Below, one piece after another: positions 17,544 through 26,502 of a DNA stretch of 64,000 bases. The position numbers and the translations under genes are program-made. The notes under the pieces were generated by a model that had not been told where the DNA came from, searched no databases, and saw only the letters and a list, made by a program, of their open reading frames with translations. Source of the stretch: Candidatus Avelusimicrobium cornigerorum (GTDB taxonomy: Bacteria > Elusimicrobiota > Elusimicrobia > Elusimicrobiales > Elusimicrobiaceae); NCBI GenBank assembly GCA_002309715.1, contig DBXW01000007.1, forward strand, positions 6,461 to 70,460. The letters are read 5' to 3'. Position 1 is the first letter of the stretch. Each line of letters opens with the position of its first letter.

Positions 17544-18634
17544 TACCGTCTACGCTGATTTTTCACTATATCGCTAAGAAATTTTGGGTACCGTTTTTCT
17601 TTGCGATGGGCGTTTTTGCCGCGCTTGTGGTGTTGGGGGATACATTTGAAAAAATGAAGAACTTGGGCAACGGAGTGACCACTTTTGCCGACGTGCTCTA
17701 TTATTCGTTGGTTACGTTTCCCAATTGGTTAACTACCATCATGCCGGTAGCGTGCTTATTAGGGGCGATTTCCGTTATTTCCGAAATGGTTGCTAACGGT
17801 GAGTGGACTGCTTGCGTAGCCGGCGGCTTTGCGCCGCGCCAATTATTCAAACCTATTGTGGCGTGCATTGTGCTGGTTTGCGGGTTAACTATGCTCGTGC
17901 AAGAATTTATTATCCCACCGCTCAACGTCAAAGCCAACTACATTTATTACACCCGCTTAAAACCGCGTCCCGATTATAACCAATATTTGCAAGCCGATGT
18001 ACTTATCAAAATATCCCCCCATCAAATGCTTTATGCCAAAACGGTAGATTTATCTTCCGGTACAATGACACAAGTATCGTTAGATACCTACAATCAGCGT
18101 TGGGATATCGCCGATCAAGTAGTTGCGGAAAGTATGGTTTGGGATAAAGCCCAAGAAAAGTGGATATTTGTCAACGGTGTGCACCGCACTTTCCCGGAAG
18201 CCATGGAAACGAATGAAGAAATTTTCCAAACGTTCCCGGCACCGGTAGATATCCGGCCGGACCAAATGTCTATCGGGCGCGTGTCGGAAGATCTAATGAG
18301 CATACGCGAATTAACCAAACGCATCCGATTTCATAAACGTACCGGGATATCTTCTTACTCGGCCGAAACAATGCGGCAAGTCCGCTTGGCGGCTCCGGCT
18401 GCCACGCTTATTATGTGCTTACTCGGTATGCCTTTTGCCATTAGCACACGCCGTAAAAGCAAAATTTTAAATATCATTGCCTCTATGGTTATTGCGTTTA
18501 CATTTTGGTGGCTTATTTCCATGAGCACTTCTGTCGGTCAAAACGGTTACCTAAACCCGTTCTTAGCCGGTTGGGGCCCGGTATTAGTTTTCGGGGCCGT
18601 GGTATTTTTTGAGTTCAAGTGGTTGAAACTATAA
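17519..18634 (+). CDS. lptG: LPS export ABC transporter permease LptG
   Basis: 371 residues from the ATG at 17519, which overlaps lptF by 25 bases; an upstream in-frame GTG at 17477 would add 14 residues unlike the family. Same fold as LptF: FHYIAKKFWVPFFFAMGVFA in the first helix, the coupling segment ISEMVANGEWTACVAGGFAP, a periplasmic domain and three C-terminal helices. It forms the LptB2FG complex together with LptF. lptB, lptC and lptA are not in the window. Confidence 0.87.
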   Translation: MEEKIKRLIPSTLIFHYIAKKFWVPFFFAMGVFAALVVLGDTFEKMKNLGNGVTTFADVLYYSLVTFPNWLTTIMPVACLLGAISVISEMVANGEWTACVAGGFAPRQLFKPIVACIVLVCGLTMLVQEFIIPPLNVKANYIYYTRLKPRPDYNQYLQADVLIKISPHQMLYAKTVDLSSGTMTQVSLDTYNQRWDIADQVVAESMVWDKAQEKWIFVNGVHRTFPEAMETNEEIFQTFPAPVDIRPDQMSIGRVSEDLMSIRELTKRIRFHKRTGISSYSAETMRQVRLAAPAATLIMCLLGMPFAISTRRKSKILNIIASMVIAFTFWWLISMSTSVGQNGYLNPFLAGWGPVLVFGAVVFFEFKWLKL

Positions 18635-18656
18635 CCCACATTTCTTTTCATAATTT

Positions 18657-19991
18657 ATGCCGTGGTATAAAGATAAAATTTTTTGGACTATTTTTGTAGG
18701 GGCGGCCTTTATCAAAACGCTTGCGTTGCTTTGCTTAATACACGCCCCGTTAGGTGAGCAAGTCCTTGTGTTTCCTGATTCTCTAGGATACGTCTATCCT
18801 GCGCAAACGTTTCTTACTTACGGCCATTTTTGGGAAGCCGTTACTGCCACTCCCTTACTGCTACGCACTCCGGGCTACCCCTTATTTTTGGCACTTGTGC
18901 AATTTCTTACCGGCAATATGACATGGGCGGTAGCCGCCGCACAAAACTTGTTATCACTTTTCTTGTTAATCCCCGTCTATTTAGCCACTTTACACGTATC
19001 CAACCGAACTGCCGCGCGCTACAGCGCCGGATTTTGCGCAGCCAGCGTTCTTTATTTTTCCCTATCATTTGCGGTATTAAGTGAAATATGGTGTTTATTT
19101 TTACTGGCGTGGTTTGTGCAAATAAGTCTACGCTGGCTGGAAGACCGTCGTGGACAAAACTTATTTTTAGCCGTACTCTTTTTAGTGGCGGCCGTTTATG
19201 TCAGGCCGGTGGCTTATTATTTCGTATTTGTAGGCACATTGCTATTAGGAATAATGGCTTGGCGTGAAAAATCGCGCTTGATTTTAAAACAAACCGTATG
19301 TTATTTTGTACTGCCGGCGGTAATTTTGCTGGGGGCTTGGCACGTGCGCAATTTTTGGACAACCGGATACAGCGGATTTACAACTGTAGCGGCCTACAAT
19401 CTCTATATTTGGAATGAAGATTTTGTGGCCCGGGAAAAGGGCCTTACCGTCGCGCAAGCGCACGACGAGTTAATAAACGCCCTGCCCGAAGATTTTTACC
19501 AAAGAACTCCGCTCCAACAAGTAAAAACATATCGGCAATTAGCCAAACCCTTACTGAAAAAATCGTGGAGATATAAACTTTCCCGCGTGCCGCTTTGGGC
19601 CGCTAAAACATTACTCGGCACCAACCACGTGCATACTCTCCGCCTAATTTTAGCGCGTGCCGACGAGCCGAAAAATACACTCAATCAAACAGAGGCATTG
19701 CCGCGGCCATGGTTAAACTCGTTATGGGAACGAATGATTTTCGTTTTATCCTTACTGCAAGTACTCGGGGTAGTAATAGGCGGATTTTCCGGTTTATGGA
19801 TCTTGCTAAAAAAACGCCCGCAAGCCGCTTTATTTTTAACCGCATACGTATGTTATTTTTGGGGAATCAGTTCTACTTTTTTGGGCACGTATGCACGGTT
19901 TCGCGCGCCATTTGAATTTGTGCTGTGTATAACCGCAGGCATAGCAATTGCGACGTGGACCGAAAACCGCTCCCACCCAAAAAACGCATAA
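18657..19991 (+). CDS. GT-C fold membrane glycosyltransferase-like protein (family 39-like)
   Basis: 444 residues with about ten hydrophobic helices. The first periplasmic loop contains VFPDSLGYVYPAQTFL, where the Asp fits the catalytic acidic residue of GT-C enzymes such as PMT and ArnT, and RTPGYPLFLALVQFLTG follows, as is common in this family. Such enzymes move a sugar from a polyprenyl-phosphate carrier to lipid A or protein. Its place 22 bases after lptG suggests the same transcript and a possible role in LPS modification. Donor and acceptor are unknown. Confidence 0.7.
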   Translation: MPWYKDKIFWTIFVGAAFIKTLALLCLIHAPLGEQVLVFPDSLGYVYPAQTFLTYGHFWEAVTATPLLLRTPGYPLFLALVQFLTGNMTWAVAAAQNLLSLFLLIPVYLATLHVSNRTAARYSAGFCAASVLYFSLSFAVLSEIWCLFLLAWFVQISLRWLEDRRGQNLFLAVLFLVAAVYVRPVAYYFVFVGTLLLGIMAWREKSRLILKQTVCYFVLPAVILLGAWHVRNFWTTGYSGFTTVAAYNLYIWNEDFVAREKGLTVAQAHDELINALPEDFYQRTPLQQVKTYRQLAKPLLKKSWRYKLSRVPLWAAKTLLGTNHVHTLRLILARADEPKNTLNQTEALPRPWLNSLWERMIFVLSLLQVLGVVIGGFSGLWILLKKRPQAALFLTAYVCYFWGISSTFLGTYARFRAPFEFVLCITAGIAIATWTENRSHPKNA

Positions 19992-20004
19992 AAAGGCGCA
20001 GCCG

Positions 20005-23000
20005 TTAGGCCTCGGCTAACGCTTCAATGGCTTCTTTCTTTTTAATATCTTCCGGATTGGTGCGGTCTGCCAGATTAACAGACATCACTTTAGACACGCC
20101 GCTTTCTTCCATGGTAATGCCGTAAAGCATACGCGCCGCTTCCATAGTACGTTTGTTGTGCGTAACAACAATAAACTGCGTCGTTTTAGCAAACTCTTTG
20201 ATTAAGTTTACATAACGCTCTACGTTGGCTTCATCTAACGCGGCATCTGCTTCGTCCATAATGCAGAAGGGCGATGGATTGTGTGTAAAAAACGCAAAGA
20301 GTAGCGACATGGCCGTAAGCGTTTTCTCCCCACCGGACATAGAAGTAATGTTTAGCAGTTTCTTTCCGGGCGGTTGAGCCAAAATTTCAATGCCGGTTTC
20401 CAACAAATTATCCGGCTGGGTAAGTACTAAATCGCACTCGCCGCCGCGGAAAAGCGTTTGATAGATGTTTTTGAAGTGCGTGCGCACTTGATCAAACGTG
20501 TAGCGGAAATTTTCTCGCGTGGTTTGGTTGATTTTACTGATGGCCGATTTCAAATCTTTCTTGGCACTTTCCAAATCGTTAATTTGCGTTTTCAAGAAGT
20601 TGTTGCGCTCGGTGAGTGCATCATATTCTTCCGGCGCAGTCATATTCACGGCTCCCATATTTTCAATACGTTTGCGCATCATTTTAACGCGCTCGTAATC
20701 TACGGTTTTTTCGCCATAATGAAGTTGGGCTTCTTCGGGAGTAATGTTCCAACTTTCAAACAAATTATTGACAACCGTTGTCCGTTGACGCCGCGCGTTG
20801 GAAAGAGCATTTTCCAAATCGTTCTTTTTGATAGTCAAGTCGGAAAATTCTTTTTTACACGCGTTAAGCGCGGTGGTTTTTTCGTTAAATTCTTTCTTAA
20901 GGGCTTCCACTTCCCCACGCATTTGATGCTCGGTGAGTTCCAATTGCGCCAGTGCATCCCGCTCTGTAGAAAGTTTGGCTTGCGTGGACAATTTTTCTTC
21001 GGCTAAACTTTTTAATCGCAAATTAGACGAAGCAATTTTTTCGTTACGTTTCCCTTCGCTATCCGTCAAACTGTTAAATTCAAATTCCGTAGATTTTAAA
21101 TCCAACTCAATGTTATTTTTCTTAATTTTTACGTCGTATAGTTGTGTGCTCAATGCATTAAGCGTGCCTTTTAAGGTTTCGGCTTGGGCGCGCAAATCGG
21201 TTTGTTTTTTCTTTAAATCTTCTCCACGGTTTTGCAAAACCTGATGATTTTGTTTCAATTCTTCTAATTGTTTTTGCAATGCCGCTACCGTCTGTTTGCG
21301 GTTATCTACGCGCAAGGTAATTTCTTGCTTACGTTGAGCGGCACGTTCCAACTCCTGTTTGGTTTGGTCAATTTCGCGTTCTTGATTAGCACGTTCGTTG
21401 CAGATGGTGTTAAGTGTAACGGCCGCTTCCTGCAATTTGGCACGTAAAGTTTTCAAATCTTCTTCGGCTTTTTTAAGCATTTCATAATTGGAAATAATTT
21501 CACGCGAGAGTTTTTCTTCTTCGGCCGATTTAGTTTCCATTTCACTGCGGACCGTTTCTTCTTCGCCCCAATAGGCTTCCGGTGCGCGCACGCCTTCAGC
21601 CCCGCCCCCGACAAAAAACTCGTCTTGAACGGTTCCGTCTTGATACGAATATCCGCCAATAATATAATTAACTAAATTTTCCAATTCCGGCTTGTAGGAA
21701 ATTTGAGACGTTAAAGCATTAGTCACCGGATTGGGGGCAGCAGCCGGCACTTGCGATAAAACAATAAACTTAGCCCGGGCTTTACCATGCTCTTTGAGTA
21801 ATGTAACAGCCGCATTGACTGTTTTTGCGGTGTCGCAAAGCACCGCATCTAAATACTTACCAAAGGCTTCTTCCACCACAAGCCCTAATTCCGCCGGATA
21901 TTTCAAGGCTTTACGAAGGGTACCTTTCACGCCGGTAAGCCCGCTTTTGCTCACGAGTTGCGCGCCCACCCAATACGGATCGTTTTTGCCTTGGGTTTGA
22001 ATCATCTCCAATTTGGTTTTCAAGGCGGCAACCCCGGACTTTACCGCTGATAATTTTTCGTTTAATTCCGCACGCTGCTGCTGAAGTTTTTGCAAGGCAT
22101 TTTCCGCCTGAGAAATTTCATCCCGCACTTTAGCAGATGCCTGTTGCGCCACTTCTGCGCGCGCGGTAATTTCTTTCAATTTTTCTTCTTGCGCGCCAAG
22201 CCCGGCCGAACGCGCTTGGCTGGCCTTTTCGGCTTGAATTAAATCTTCGTTTTCACGTTGGGCGGAAGATTCTTCCAAAGCGATGCGATTGGATACTTCC
22301 ATTTGTTTTTGAACCAGCGCCATCAATTCGCCAGACGCACGCTGCAAATCACTTTCCGCTTGTATTAAATCTTGTTCTAATTTTTGAGCGGCAGCAGTTT
22401 GTTCGTTATAATTTTTTTGCAAAGGTTCTAATTCTGCACTTACTTGAGTTAACTGCTCTTTGAGTTTAGCAATCATCGGCGTTAATTCTTGCAAACGGGT
22501 TTGACCGCGCTGGGCTTCCGCCCCCGACGACGCCACTTGGGCAGTTAATTCAGCGGTCAAATTATCACAGTTTTTAATAGCCCCTTCCAGCAAACCGACT
22601 TGATACTTGCTGGCAGAAATTTTTTCGTTAAACTCCGCCATTTCTTTTTGTTTATGAGTTAAATTTAAATCTAATGCGGCGGCGGCGCCTTCTTGGGCGG
22701 AAATGCGGTTTTCCAAATCGGCTTGTTTAGAAACGATGGGTTCTAACTCGGCCGTGTGTTTGGCAATAAGTTCATCAGCCTCTTTAATAGAACAAACGGA
22801 AATAGCAATTTCACTTTCTTTAAGTTCTTCGCGGTACTTTTGATACAAACGCGCTTTTTTGGCTTCGCTGTCTAATTTTTTAATTTGCTCTTGGATAAGC
22901 GCCACCGTATCGGCCAAACGGGCTAGGTCCAAATCCACCCGTTCCAACCGGCGCACACATTCTTCGCGTTTGGCTTTATATTTAGATACACCGGCTACTT

Positions 23001-23487
23001 CTTCAAACATTTCACGGCGTTGCTCGGGAGAGGCAGAAAGCACGCTTTCCACACCCCCCTGGTCAATAATGGCGTATCCTTCCCCACCGATACCCGTATC
23101 TAAAAACAGGTCACGTATATCGCGCAAACGGCATTGCACCTTATTAAGGTAATATTCACTTTCGCCGGAGCGGAAAATTTTGCGTGTTACTGTAATTTCA
23201 TTAAAATCCAGGGGAAGTTGACGCGAGGCATTGTCAAAAATCATACTGACTTGCGCCATATTTAAAGGAGCGCGTTTAGACGTACCGTTAAAAATAATAT
23301 CTACCATAGACGCAGAACGCAACGCCTTCCAACTCATTTCACCGATGGTCCAACGTATAGAGTCAATTACATTTGATTTACCGCAACCGTTCGGCCCCAC
23401 TACGCAAGTGATACCCGGTTCAAAATCCAGACGTGATTTATCGGCAAACGACTTAAACCCCATTATTTCTATTGCTTTTAAATACAT
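20005..23487 (-). CDS. smc: Chromosome segregation protein SMC
   Basis: 1,160 residues. N-terminal ATPase lobe with Walker A GPNGCGKSN (residues 31-39); two long coiled-coil arms; a hinge around residues 510-660 containing GVKGTLRKAL and the glycine-rich NYIIGGYSYQDG; and a C-terminal lobe with the signature SMSGGEKTL (about 1049) and Walker B FCIMDEADAALDE (about 1074). The length matches bacterial SMC. It organises DNA together with ScpA and ScpB, which are not in the window. An AAGGGGAC site precedes the ATG. Confidence 0.95.
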   Translation of the reverse strand: MYLKAIEIMGFKSFADKSRLDFEPGITCVVGPNGCGKSNVIDSIRWTIGEMSWKALRSASMVDIIFNGTSKRAPLNMAQVSMIFDNASRQLPLDFNEITVTRKIFRSGESEYYLNKVQCRLRDIRDLFLDTGIGGEGYAIIDQGGVESVLSASPEQRREMFEEVAGVSKYKAKREECVRRLERVDLDLARLADTVALIQEQIKKLDSEAKKARLYQKYREELKESEIAISVCSIKEADELIAKHTAELEPIVSKQADLENRISAQEGAAAALDLNLTHKQKEMAEFNEKISASKYQVGLLEGAIKNCDNLTAELTAQVASSGAEAQRGQTRLQELTPMIAKLKEQLTQVSAELEPLQKNYNEQTAAAQKLEQDLIQAESDLQRASGELMALVQKQMEVSNRIALEESSAQRENEDLIQAEKASQARSAGLGAQEEKLKEITARAEVAQQASAKVRDEISQAENALQKLQQQRAELNEKLSAVKSGVAALKTKLEMIQTQGKNDPYWVGAQLVSKSGLTGVKGTLRKALKYPAELGLVVEEAFGKYLDAVLCDTAKTVNAAVTLLKEHGKARAKFIVLSQVPAAAPNPVTNALTSQISYKPELENLVNYIIGGYSYQDGTVQDEFFVGGGAEGVRAPEAYWGEEETVRSEMETKSAEEEKLSREIISNYEMLKKAEEDLKTLRAKLQEAAVTLNTICNERANQEREIDQTKQELERAAQRKQEITLRVDNRKQTVAALQKQLEELKQNHQVLQNRGEDLKKKQTDLRAQAETLKGTLNALSTQLYDVKIKKNNIELDLKSTEFEFNSLTDSEGKRNEKIASSNLRLKSLAEEKLSTQAKLSTERDALAQLELTEHQMRGEVEALKKEFNEKTTALNACKKEFSDLTIKKNDLENALSNARRQRTTVVNNLFESWNITPEEAQLHYGEKTVDYERVKMMRKRIENMGAVNMTAPEEYDALTERNNFLKTQINDLESAKKDLKSAISKINQTTRENFRYTFDQVRTHFKNIYQTLFRGGECDLVLTQPDNLLETGIEILAQPPGKKLLNITSMSGGEKTLTAMSLLFAFFTHNPSPFCIMDEADAALDEANVERYVNLIKEFAKTTQFIVVTHNKRTMEAARMLYGITMEESGVSKVMSVNLADRTNPEDIKKKEAIEALAEA

Positions 23488-23515
23488 AAAGTCCCCTTAG
23501 GTAGATATATAATTG

Positions 23516-23524
23516 ATTATAGCA
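23516..23524 (-). promoter_or_regulatory. Extended -10 promoter of smc
   Basis: On the minus strand TGCTATAAT, an extended -10 element (TGnTATAAT), lies about 30 bases before the start codon. No good -35 hexamer is seen, as is common with extended -10 promoters. Confidence 0.5.
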
Positions 23525-23645
23525 TTTTCCCCATATATCATAGGTAAAAAGCCGTTTTCCCCCACCATACGCGAACGATGAAAAATCCCCCGAAGGAAAC
23601 AAGACGAAAAAAAACACTTGCAAAACTTGAATTTTTTTATTACAC

Positions 23646-23679
23646 TTGATTTGTACGTTAGTGTACGTTAATATTAACG
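23646..23679 (+). promoter_or_regulatory. Promoter with overlapping direct repeat and palindrome
   Basis: A -35 TTGATT (23646-23651), a 17-base spacer and a -10 TAATAT (23669-23674). The spacer holds two copies of TGTACGTTA (23652-23660 and 23662-23670) spaced by ten bases. The second copy runs into the 14-base perfect palindrome CGTTAATATTAACG (23666-23679), which covers the -10. This is where a repressor or other regulator would bind. It drives the 74-residue gene. Confidence 0.55.
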
Positions 23680-23706
23680 ACGATCCTTATAAGGAGGAGT
23701 TCAACA

Positions 23707-23931
23707 ATGGCTGAAAAAGTATTGAAAGTAGGCATGGACCGCGAAGACGGTTTCTTGTACTACATTGATAAAGATGGCGATATCGCCCGTGTGCAAATGG
23801 CCCGCGGCGGCAAAAAAGGTGGCAAACCGAAAAAAGTCGAAAAATGCGGTATTAAAAAAGAAAAAGGATATCTCTATTTCTTAGACAAGAAAGGCGATAT
23901 CTCCAGAGCCAAAATGGTAAACGCCAAATAA
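23707..23931 (+). CDS. Small basic protein of two tandem repeats
   Basis: 74 residues made of two similar halves: DREDGFLYYIDKDGDIARVQM and KKEKGYLYFLDKKGDISRAKM (first one shortened here by alignment of GFLYYIDKDGDIAR to GYLYFLDKKGDISR). A Gly/Lys-rich bridge RGGKKGGKPKK lies between. Each half looks like two beta strands with an acidic turn (DKDGD). There is a single Cys and no signal peptide, so it is cytosolic. A very strong AAGGAGGAG, its own promoter and a sharp terminator suggest abundant expression. I do not recognise a characterised family; nucleic-acid binding is a guess from the charge. Confidence 0.8.
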   Translation: MAEKVLKVGMDREDGFLYYIDKDGDIARVQMARGGKKGGKPKKVEKCGIKKEKGYLYFLDKKGDISRAKMVNAK

Positions 23932-23947
23932 GTTTACGTTTTGCAAA

Positions 23948-23976
23948 ACACCCCGCGTTATGCGGGGTGTTTTTTT
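23948..23976 (+). terminator. Rho-independent terminator of the small repeat protein gene
   Basis: A 9-bp stem (ACACCCCGC with GCGGGGTGT), a 5-base loop and a run of at least six T. Confidence 0.92.
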
Positions 23977-24005
23977 ATTGTAAAATTTATCCACTGTTTC
24001 TTATA

Positions 24006-25574
24006 CTAGCGGTTTGTTTCCGCTAACAGTTGGCGCAGCATTTCCAACTCCCGGTTATAAATCTGCGAAGATTCTTGCGGAGTATGGGCAGTACGGTAGG
24101 TCCAATTTTCTTCTCCTACGGTACCGGGCGTATTGACACGATCGGTCGTGCCGATAATATCTTGCCAAGAGAACATCACCAGCGCCGATGCGCTGTCCAA
24201 CACGCGGCGCAAGATAGCGCGTTGGGTATCGTAATTCCACGGCACATTGCCGTCGGTTTTTTGCGCGGAGATCATTTCCCAGATATTGGCTCTTTCGCCA
24301 ATGTCCATAGTTTCCCACCAACCGCGTACGGTTTCCGTGTCGTGCGTAGACGTGGTGGCCAAAGACACGACGGGATAGTGGCGCGGTTCGCGGTAGTAGC
24401 CGTTATCTTCGCGTTCCCAGCGCAATACTTTATAGCCGGGGATTTTCAAATCCACCAACATTTGACGCACATAATTAGGGATAACGCCCAAATCTTCGCC
24501 AACGGCCAATTTTCCGTGTGCTTCTTCCAACACCATTTTTAAAAACGCATAACCGCGTTCTTTTTGATTTTGTTCGCCTTCCACATCAAAACCGCCGATG
24601 GTATCTTCCGGCCCGAAAACGTACGTGCGGAAAAAGCCGACCAAATGGTCCAAGCGGAAGACGTCGTACAACTCCGTAATGCGGCGAATTTTGCGCCGCC
24701 ACAAATCTAAATGATGTTCGTGTTGATATACCCAGTCATACGCCGGGAGTCCCCATTTTTGGCCGCCTTTGGAGAATTGGTCCGCCGGCGCGCCGATTTC
24801 GTAGCCTAAGCGGTAATTTTCCCGCTCGGCCCAAACTTCGGCACTATCCAAATTCGTTCCAAAGGGGATATCGCCGAAAATTAAAACTCCTTGGCTTTGT
24901 GCGAACGCTTTGGCTTGGCGCAACTGGCCGTCTAATATCCATTGAACATACGAAAAGAACTGTACATATTCGCGGTATTTGGCTTCAAAAGCATCCACAG
25001 CGTTTTTATCAAAGCGGCGTAATTCTTCCGGCCATTGTGTCCACGTTTGCCACTTAAAAAATTCCTTTAATGCGCGGAAAATCGCATAATTTCGCAGCCA
25101 ACCCGCTTGGGCGGAGCGGTAGGCCTCAAAGGCCAAGAAACGCGGGGAACGCGTGCTTTGTTCCCGGCTTAAAAAAGTTTGATATCCCAGCCATAATGCG
25201 TGCAATTTGGCTTTTTTCACTTCGCCGAAAGGGGCTTTAGGCGCGTTGCGCCAGGTGGTGATTTGCGGTTGAAGGGCGGTTATAAATTCCCGGGCGGTTT
25301 CGCTGTTGCGGACATCTTCCACCGCCGGGATATCCGCATACACCGGATCGGTAGCAAACGCGGTCATTGCCGAGTAAGGGCACGTAATACCGGGAGCCGT
25401 TTCTTGCAAAGGCAGTATTTGTAAAATTTTTATACCTTGTTTGGCTAAAAAAGAGGTCCACTCTTGCAACGAATTAAAATCACCCACTCCCCAATCGGTT
25501 TGGGTTTTCATAGAGGCAACGGGCAACAAAATGCCACACGAGCGCGATGAAAGCAGTTGATCTTGCAGCGTCAT
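24006..25574 (-). CDS. malQ: 4-alpha-glucanotransferase (amylomaltase)
   Basis: 522 residues, GH77 family. It transfers glucan segments between maltodextrins in the cytosol. SSRSCGILLPVASM and DWGVGDF mark the N-terminus; the catalytic barrel shows IFGDIPFGTN, YDVFRLDHLVGFF (nucleophile Asp in RxDH), VGEDLGVIPNYVR (acid/base Glu) and TTSTHDTETVRGWW. It begins two bases after ridA ends, so they share a transcript. Suggests glycogen or starch-dextrin use. Confidence 0.95.
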   Translation of the reverse strand: MTLQDQLLSSRSCGILLPVASMKTQTDWGVGDFNSLQEWTSFLAKQGIKILQILPLQETAPGITCPYSAMTAFATDPVYADIPAVEDVRNSETAREFITALQPQITTWRNAPKAPFGEVKKAKLHALWLGYQTFLSREQSTRSPRFLAFEAYRSAQAGWLRNYAIFRALKEFFKWQTWTQWPEELRRFDKNAVDAFEAKYREYVQFFSYVQWILDGQLRQAKAFAQSQGVLIFGDIPFGTNLDSAEVWAERENYRLGYEIGAPADQFSKGGQKWGLPAYDWVYQHEHHLDLWRRKIRRITELYDVFRLDHLVGFFRTYVFGPEDTIGGFDVEGEQNQKERGYAFLKMVLEEAHGKLAVGEDLGVIPNYVRQMLVDLKIPGYKVLRWEREDNGYYREPRHYPVVSLATTSTHDTETVRGWWETMDIGERANIWEMISAQKTDGNVPWNYDTQRAILRRVLDSASALVMFSWQDIIGTTDRVNTPGTVGEENWTYRTAHTPQESSQIYNRELEMLRQLLAETNR

Positions 25575-25576
25575 AA

Positions 25577-25951
25577 TTATTTTTTTGCGATGGCTTCAAT
25601 TTCCACCGAACTGCCTTTAGCCAAAGCCGCCACCTGTACGGTGGTGCGGGCGGGCGGATTTTCTTTAAAAAATGTGCTATAGACGTCGTTCATTTCCGCA
25701 AATTGAGTTAAGTCGGTCATATAGACGGTAGTTTTCAGAACATTTTTAAGCGAACTGCCGGCTTTTTTAAGTACGGTTTCCAAATTGGTCAAAATCAGTT
25801 CGGTCTGTACGCGCACGTCGCCGTTGAAAATTTCGCCGGTGACGGGGTCAATCGGCACAATGCCGGTGGTAAAAATAAAACCGCCTTCTTCCACGGCCTG
25901 GGAATAACAGGCAATTGGTTTAAGCGTGCTAACATTGATAACTTTTTTCAT
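25577..25951 (-). CDS. ridA: RidA family enamine/imine deaminase
   Basis: 124 residues, full length. RidA hydrolyses reactive 2-aminoacrylate-type intermediates formed by PLP enzymes. The motif NPPARTTVQVAAL carries the catalytic Arg; YSQAVEEGGFIFTTGIVPID and the C-terminal VEIEAIA are family hallmarks. It is the first gene of a two-gene unit with malQ, behind a TTGACA promoter. The functional tie with malQ is not obvious. Confidence 0.92.
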   Translation of the reverse strand: MKKVINVSTLKPIACYSQAVEEGGFIFTTGIVPIDPVTGEIFNGDVRVQTELILTNLETVLKKAGSSLKNVLKTTVYMTDLTQFAEMNDVYSTFFKENPPARTTVQVAALAKGSSVEIEAIAKK

Positions 25952-25990
25952 AATGCCTCGCTAGGTAAAATACAAAAGGACTCTCTTTAT

Positions 25991-26019
25991 ATGGTAGCAA
26001 GGCAAAAGGAGTATGTCAA
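25991..26019 (-). promoter_or_regulatory. Promoter of ridA-malQ
   Basis: On the minus strand TTGACA (26014-26019), a 17-base spacer and TACCAT (25991-25996). The -35 is perfect, the -10 only partial; the leader would be about 35 bases. Confidence 0.5.
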
Positions 26020-26049
26020 ACATTTTCCCCGGCGGCAGGAAATATTTTT

Positions 26050-26079
26050 TTGACGAAACATTTAAAAAACTGATATAAT
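26050..26079 (+). promoter_or_regulatory. Distal promoter of the tRNA pair
   Basis: TTGACG (26050-26055), an 18-base spacer and TATAAT (26074-26079). It points towards the tRNA genes, about 125 bases upstream of tRNA-Lys. The stretch 25,952-26,202 holds no protein gene. Confidence 0.55.
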
Positions 26080-26125
26080 AAATTATTGCTAAAGAGAGCG
26101 GCAAGAAATTTTTTAGAAAAAATCT

Positions 26126-26154
26126 TTTACATACCGTTTTATTTTTAGTATAAT
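26126..26154 (+). promoter_or_regulatory. Proximal promoter of the tRNA pair
   Basis: TTTACA (26126-26131), a 17-base spacer and TATAAT (26149-26154). Transcription would start near 26161, about 40 bases before tRNA-Lys. Confidence 0.7.
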
Positions 26155-26202
26155 AATTAAGTCGGGTTTAGTTGGCAGCAATTAAATTCCCATACAATTT
26201 TA

Positions 26203-26274
26203 GCGCTCGTAGCTCAGTGGTAGAGCATCCGCCTTTTAAGCGGGGGGCCGTGAGTTCAAGTCTCACCGGGCGCA
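26203..26274 (+). tRNA. tRNA-Lys (anticodon TTT)
   Basis: Full cloverleaf: acceptor GCGCTCG pairs with CGGGCGC (one G-T), the D arm is GCTC/GAGC, the anticodon loop is CTTTTAA, and the T arm is GTGAG-TTCAAGT-CTCAC. The discriminator is A. The 3' CCA is not encoded (ACAT follows). It is six bases before tRNA-Glu and in the same transcript. Confidence 0.97.
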
Positions 26275-26280
26275 CATTTA

Positions 26281-26355
26281 GCCCTCTTCGTCTATCGGTT
26301 AGGACGTCGGATTTTCAATCCGAAAAGAGGAGTTCGATTCTCCTAGAGGGCGCCA
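26281..26355 (+). tRNA. tRNA-Glu (anticodon TTC), with encoded CCA
   Basis: Full cloverleaf: acceptor GCCCTCT pairs with AGAGGGC, the anticodon loop is TTTTCAA, and the T arm is AGGAG-TTCGATT-CTCCT. The discriminator is G and CCA is encoded, unlike the neighbouring tRNA-Lys. A terminator follows nine bases later. Confidence 0.97.
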
Positions 26356-26363
26356 TTTAAAGG

Positions 26364-26386
26364 CCACGCGTAAGCGTGGTTTTTTT
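26364..26386 (+). terminator. Terminator of the tRNA operon
   Basis: Stem CCACGC/GCGTGG with a four-base loop, then seven T. Confidence 0.88.
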
Positions 26387-26402
26387 GTGGCCCGCTAGGT
26401 TT

Positions 26403-26415
26403 GAATCGAACTCCT
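26403..26415 (-). repeat. Inverted 13-base copy of the tRNA-Glu T arm
   Basis: GAATCGAACTCCT is the exact reverse complement of 26328-26340 in tRNA-Glu. Downstream on the minus strand, GCGGGCCAC looks like a tRNA acceptor end. It may be a decayed tRNA fragment or an old integration scar. Confidence 0.4.
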
Positions 26416-26450
26416 ACTTGGCCGTTAGTCCAAATCAAATAAGGACAACA

Positions 26451-26476
26451 AAAAAACACCCCGGATATCCGGGGTG
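26451..26476 (-). terminator. Terminator of the coiled-coil/Cys-tail gene
   Basis: Stem CACCCCGGAT/ATCCGGGGTG at 26457-26476, followed on the minus strand by a run of T. Confidence 0.9.
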
Positions 26477-26502
26477 GTTTTGTTTAATCTATATACTTAT
26501 TT

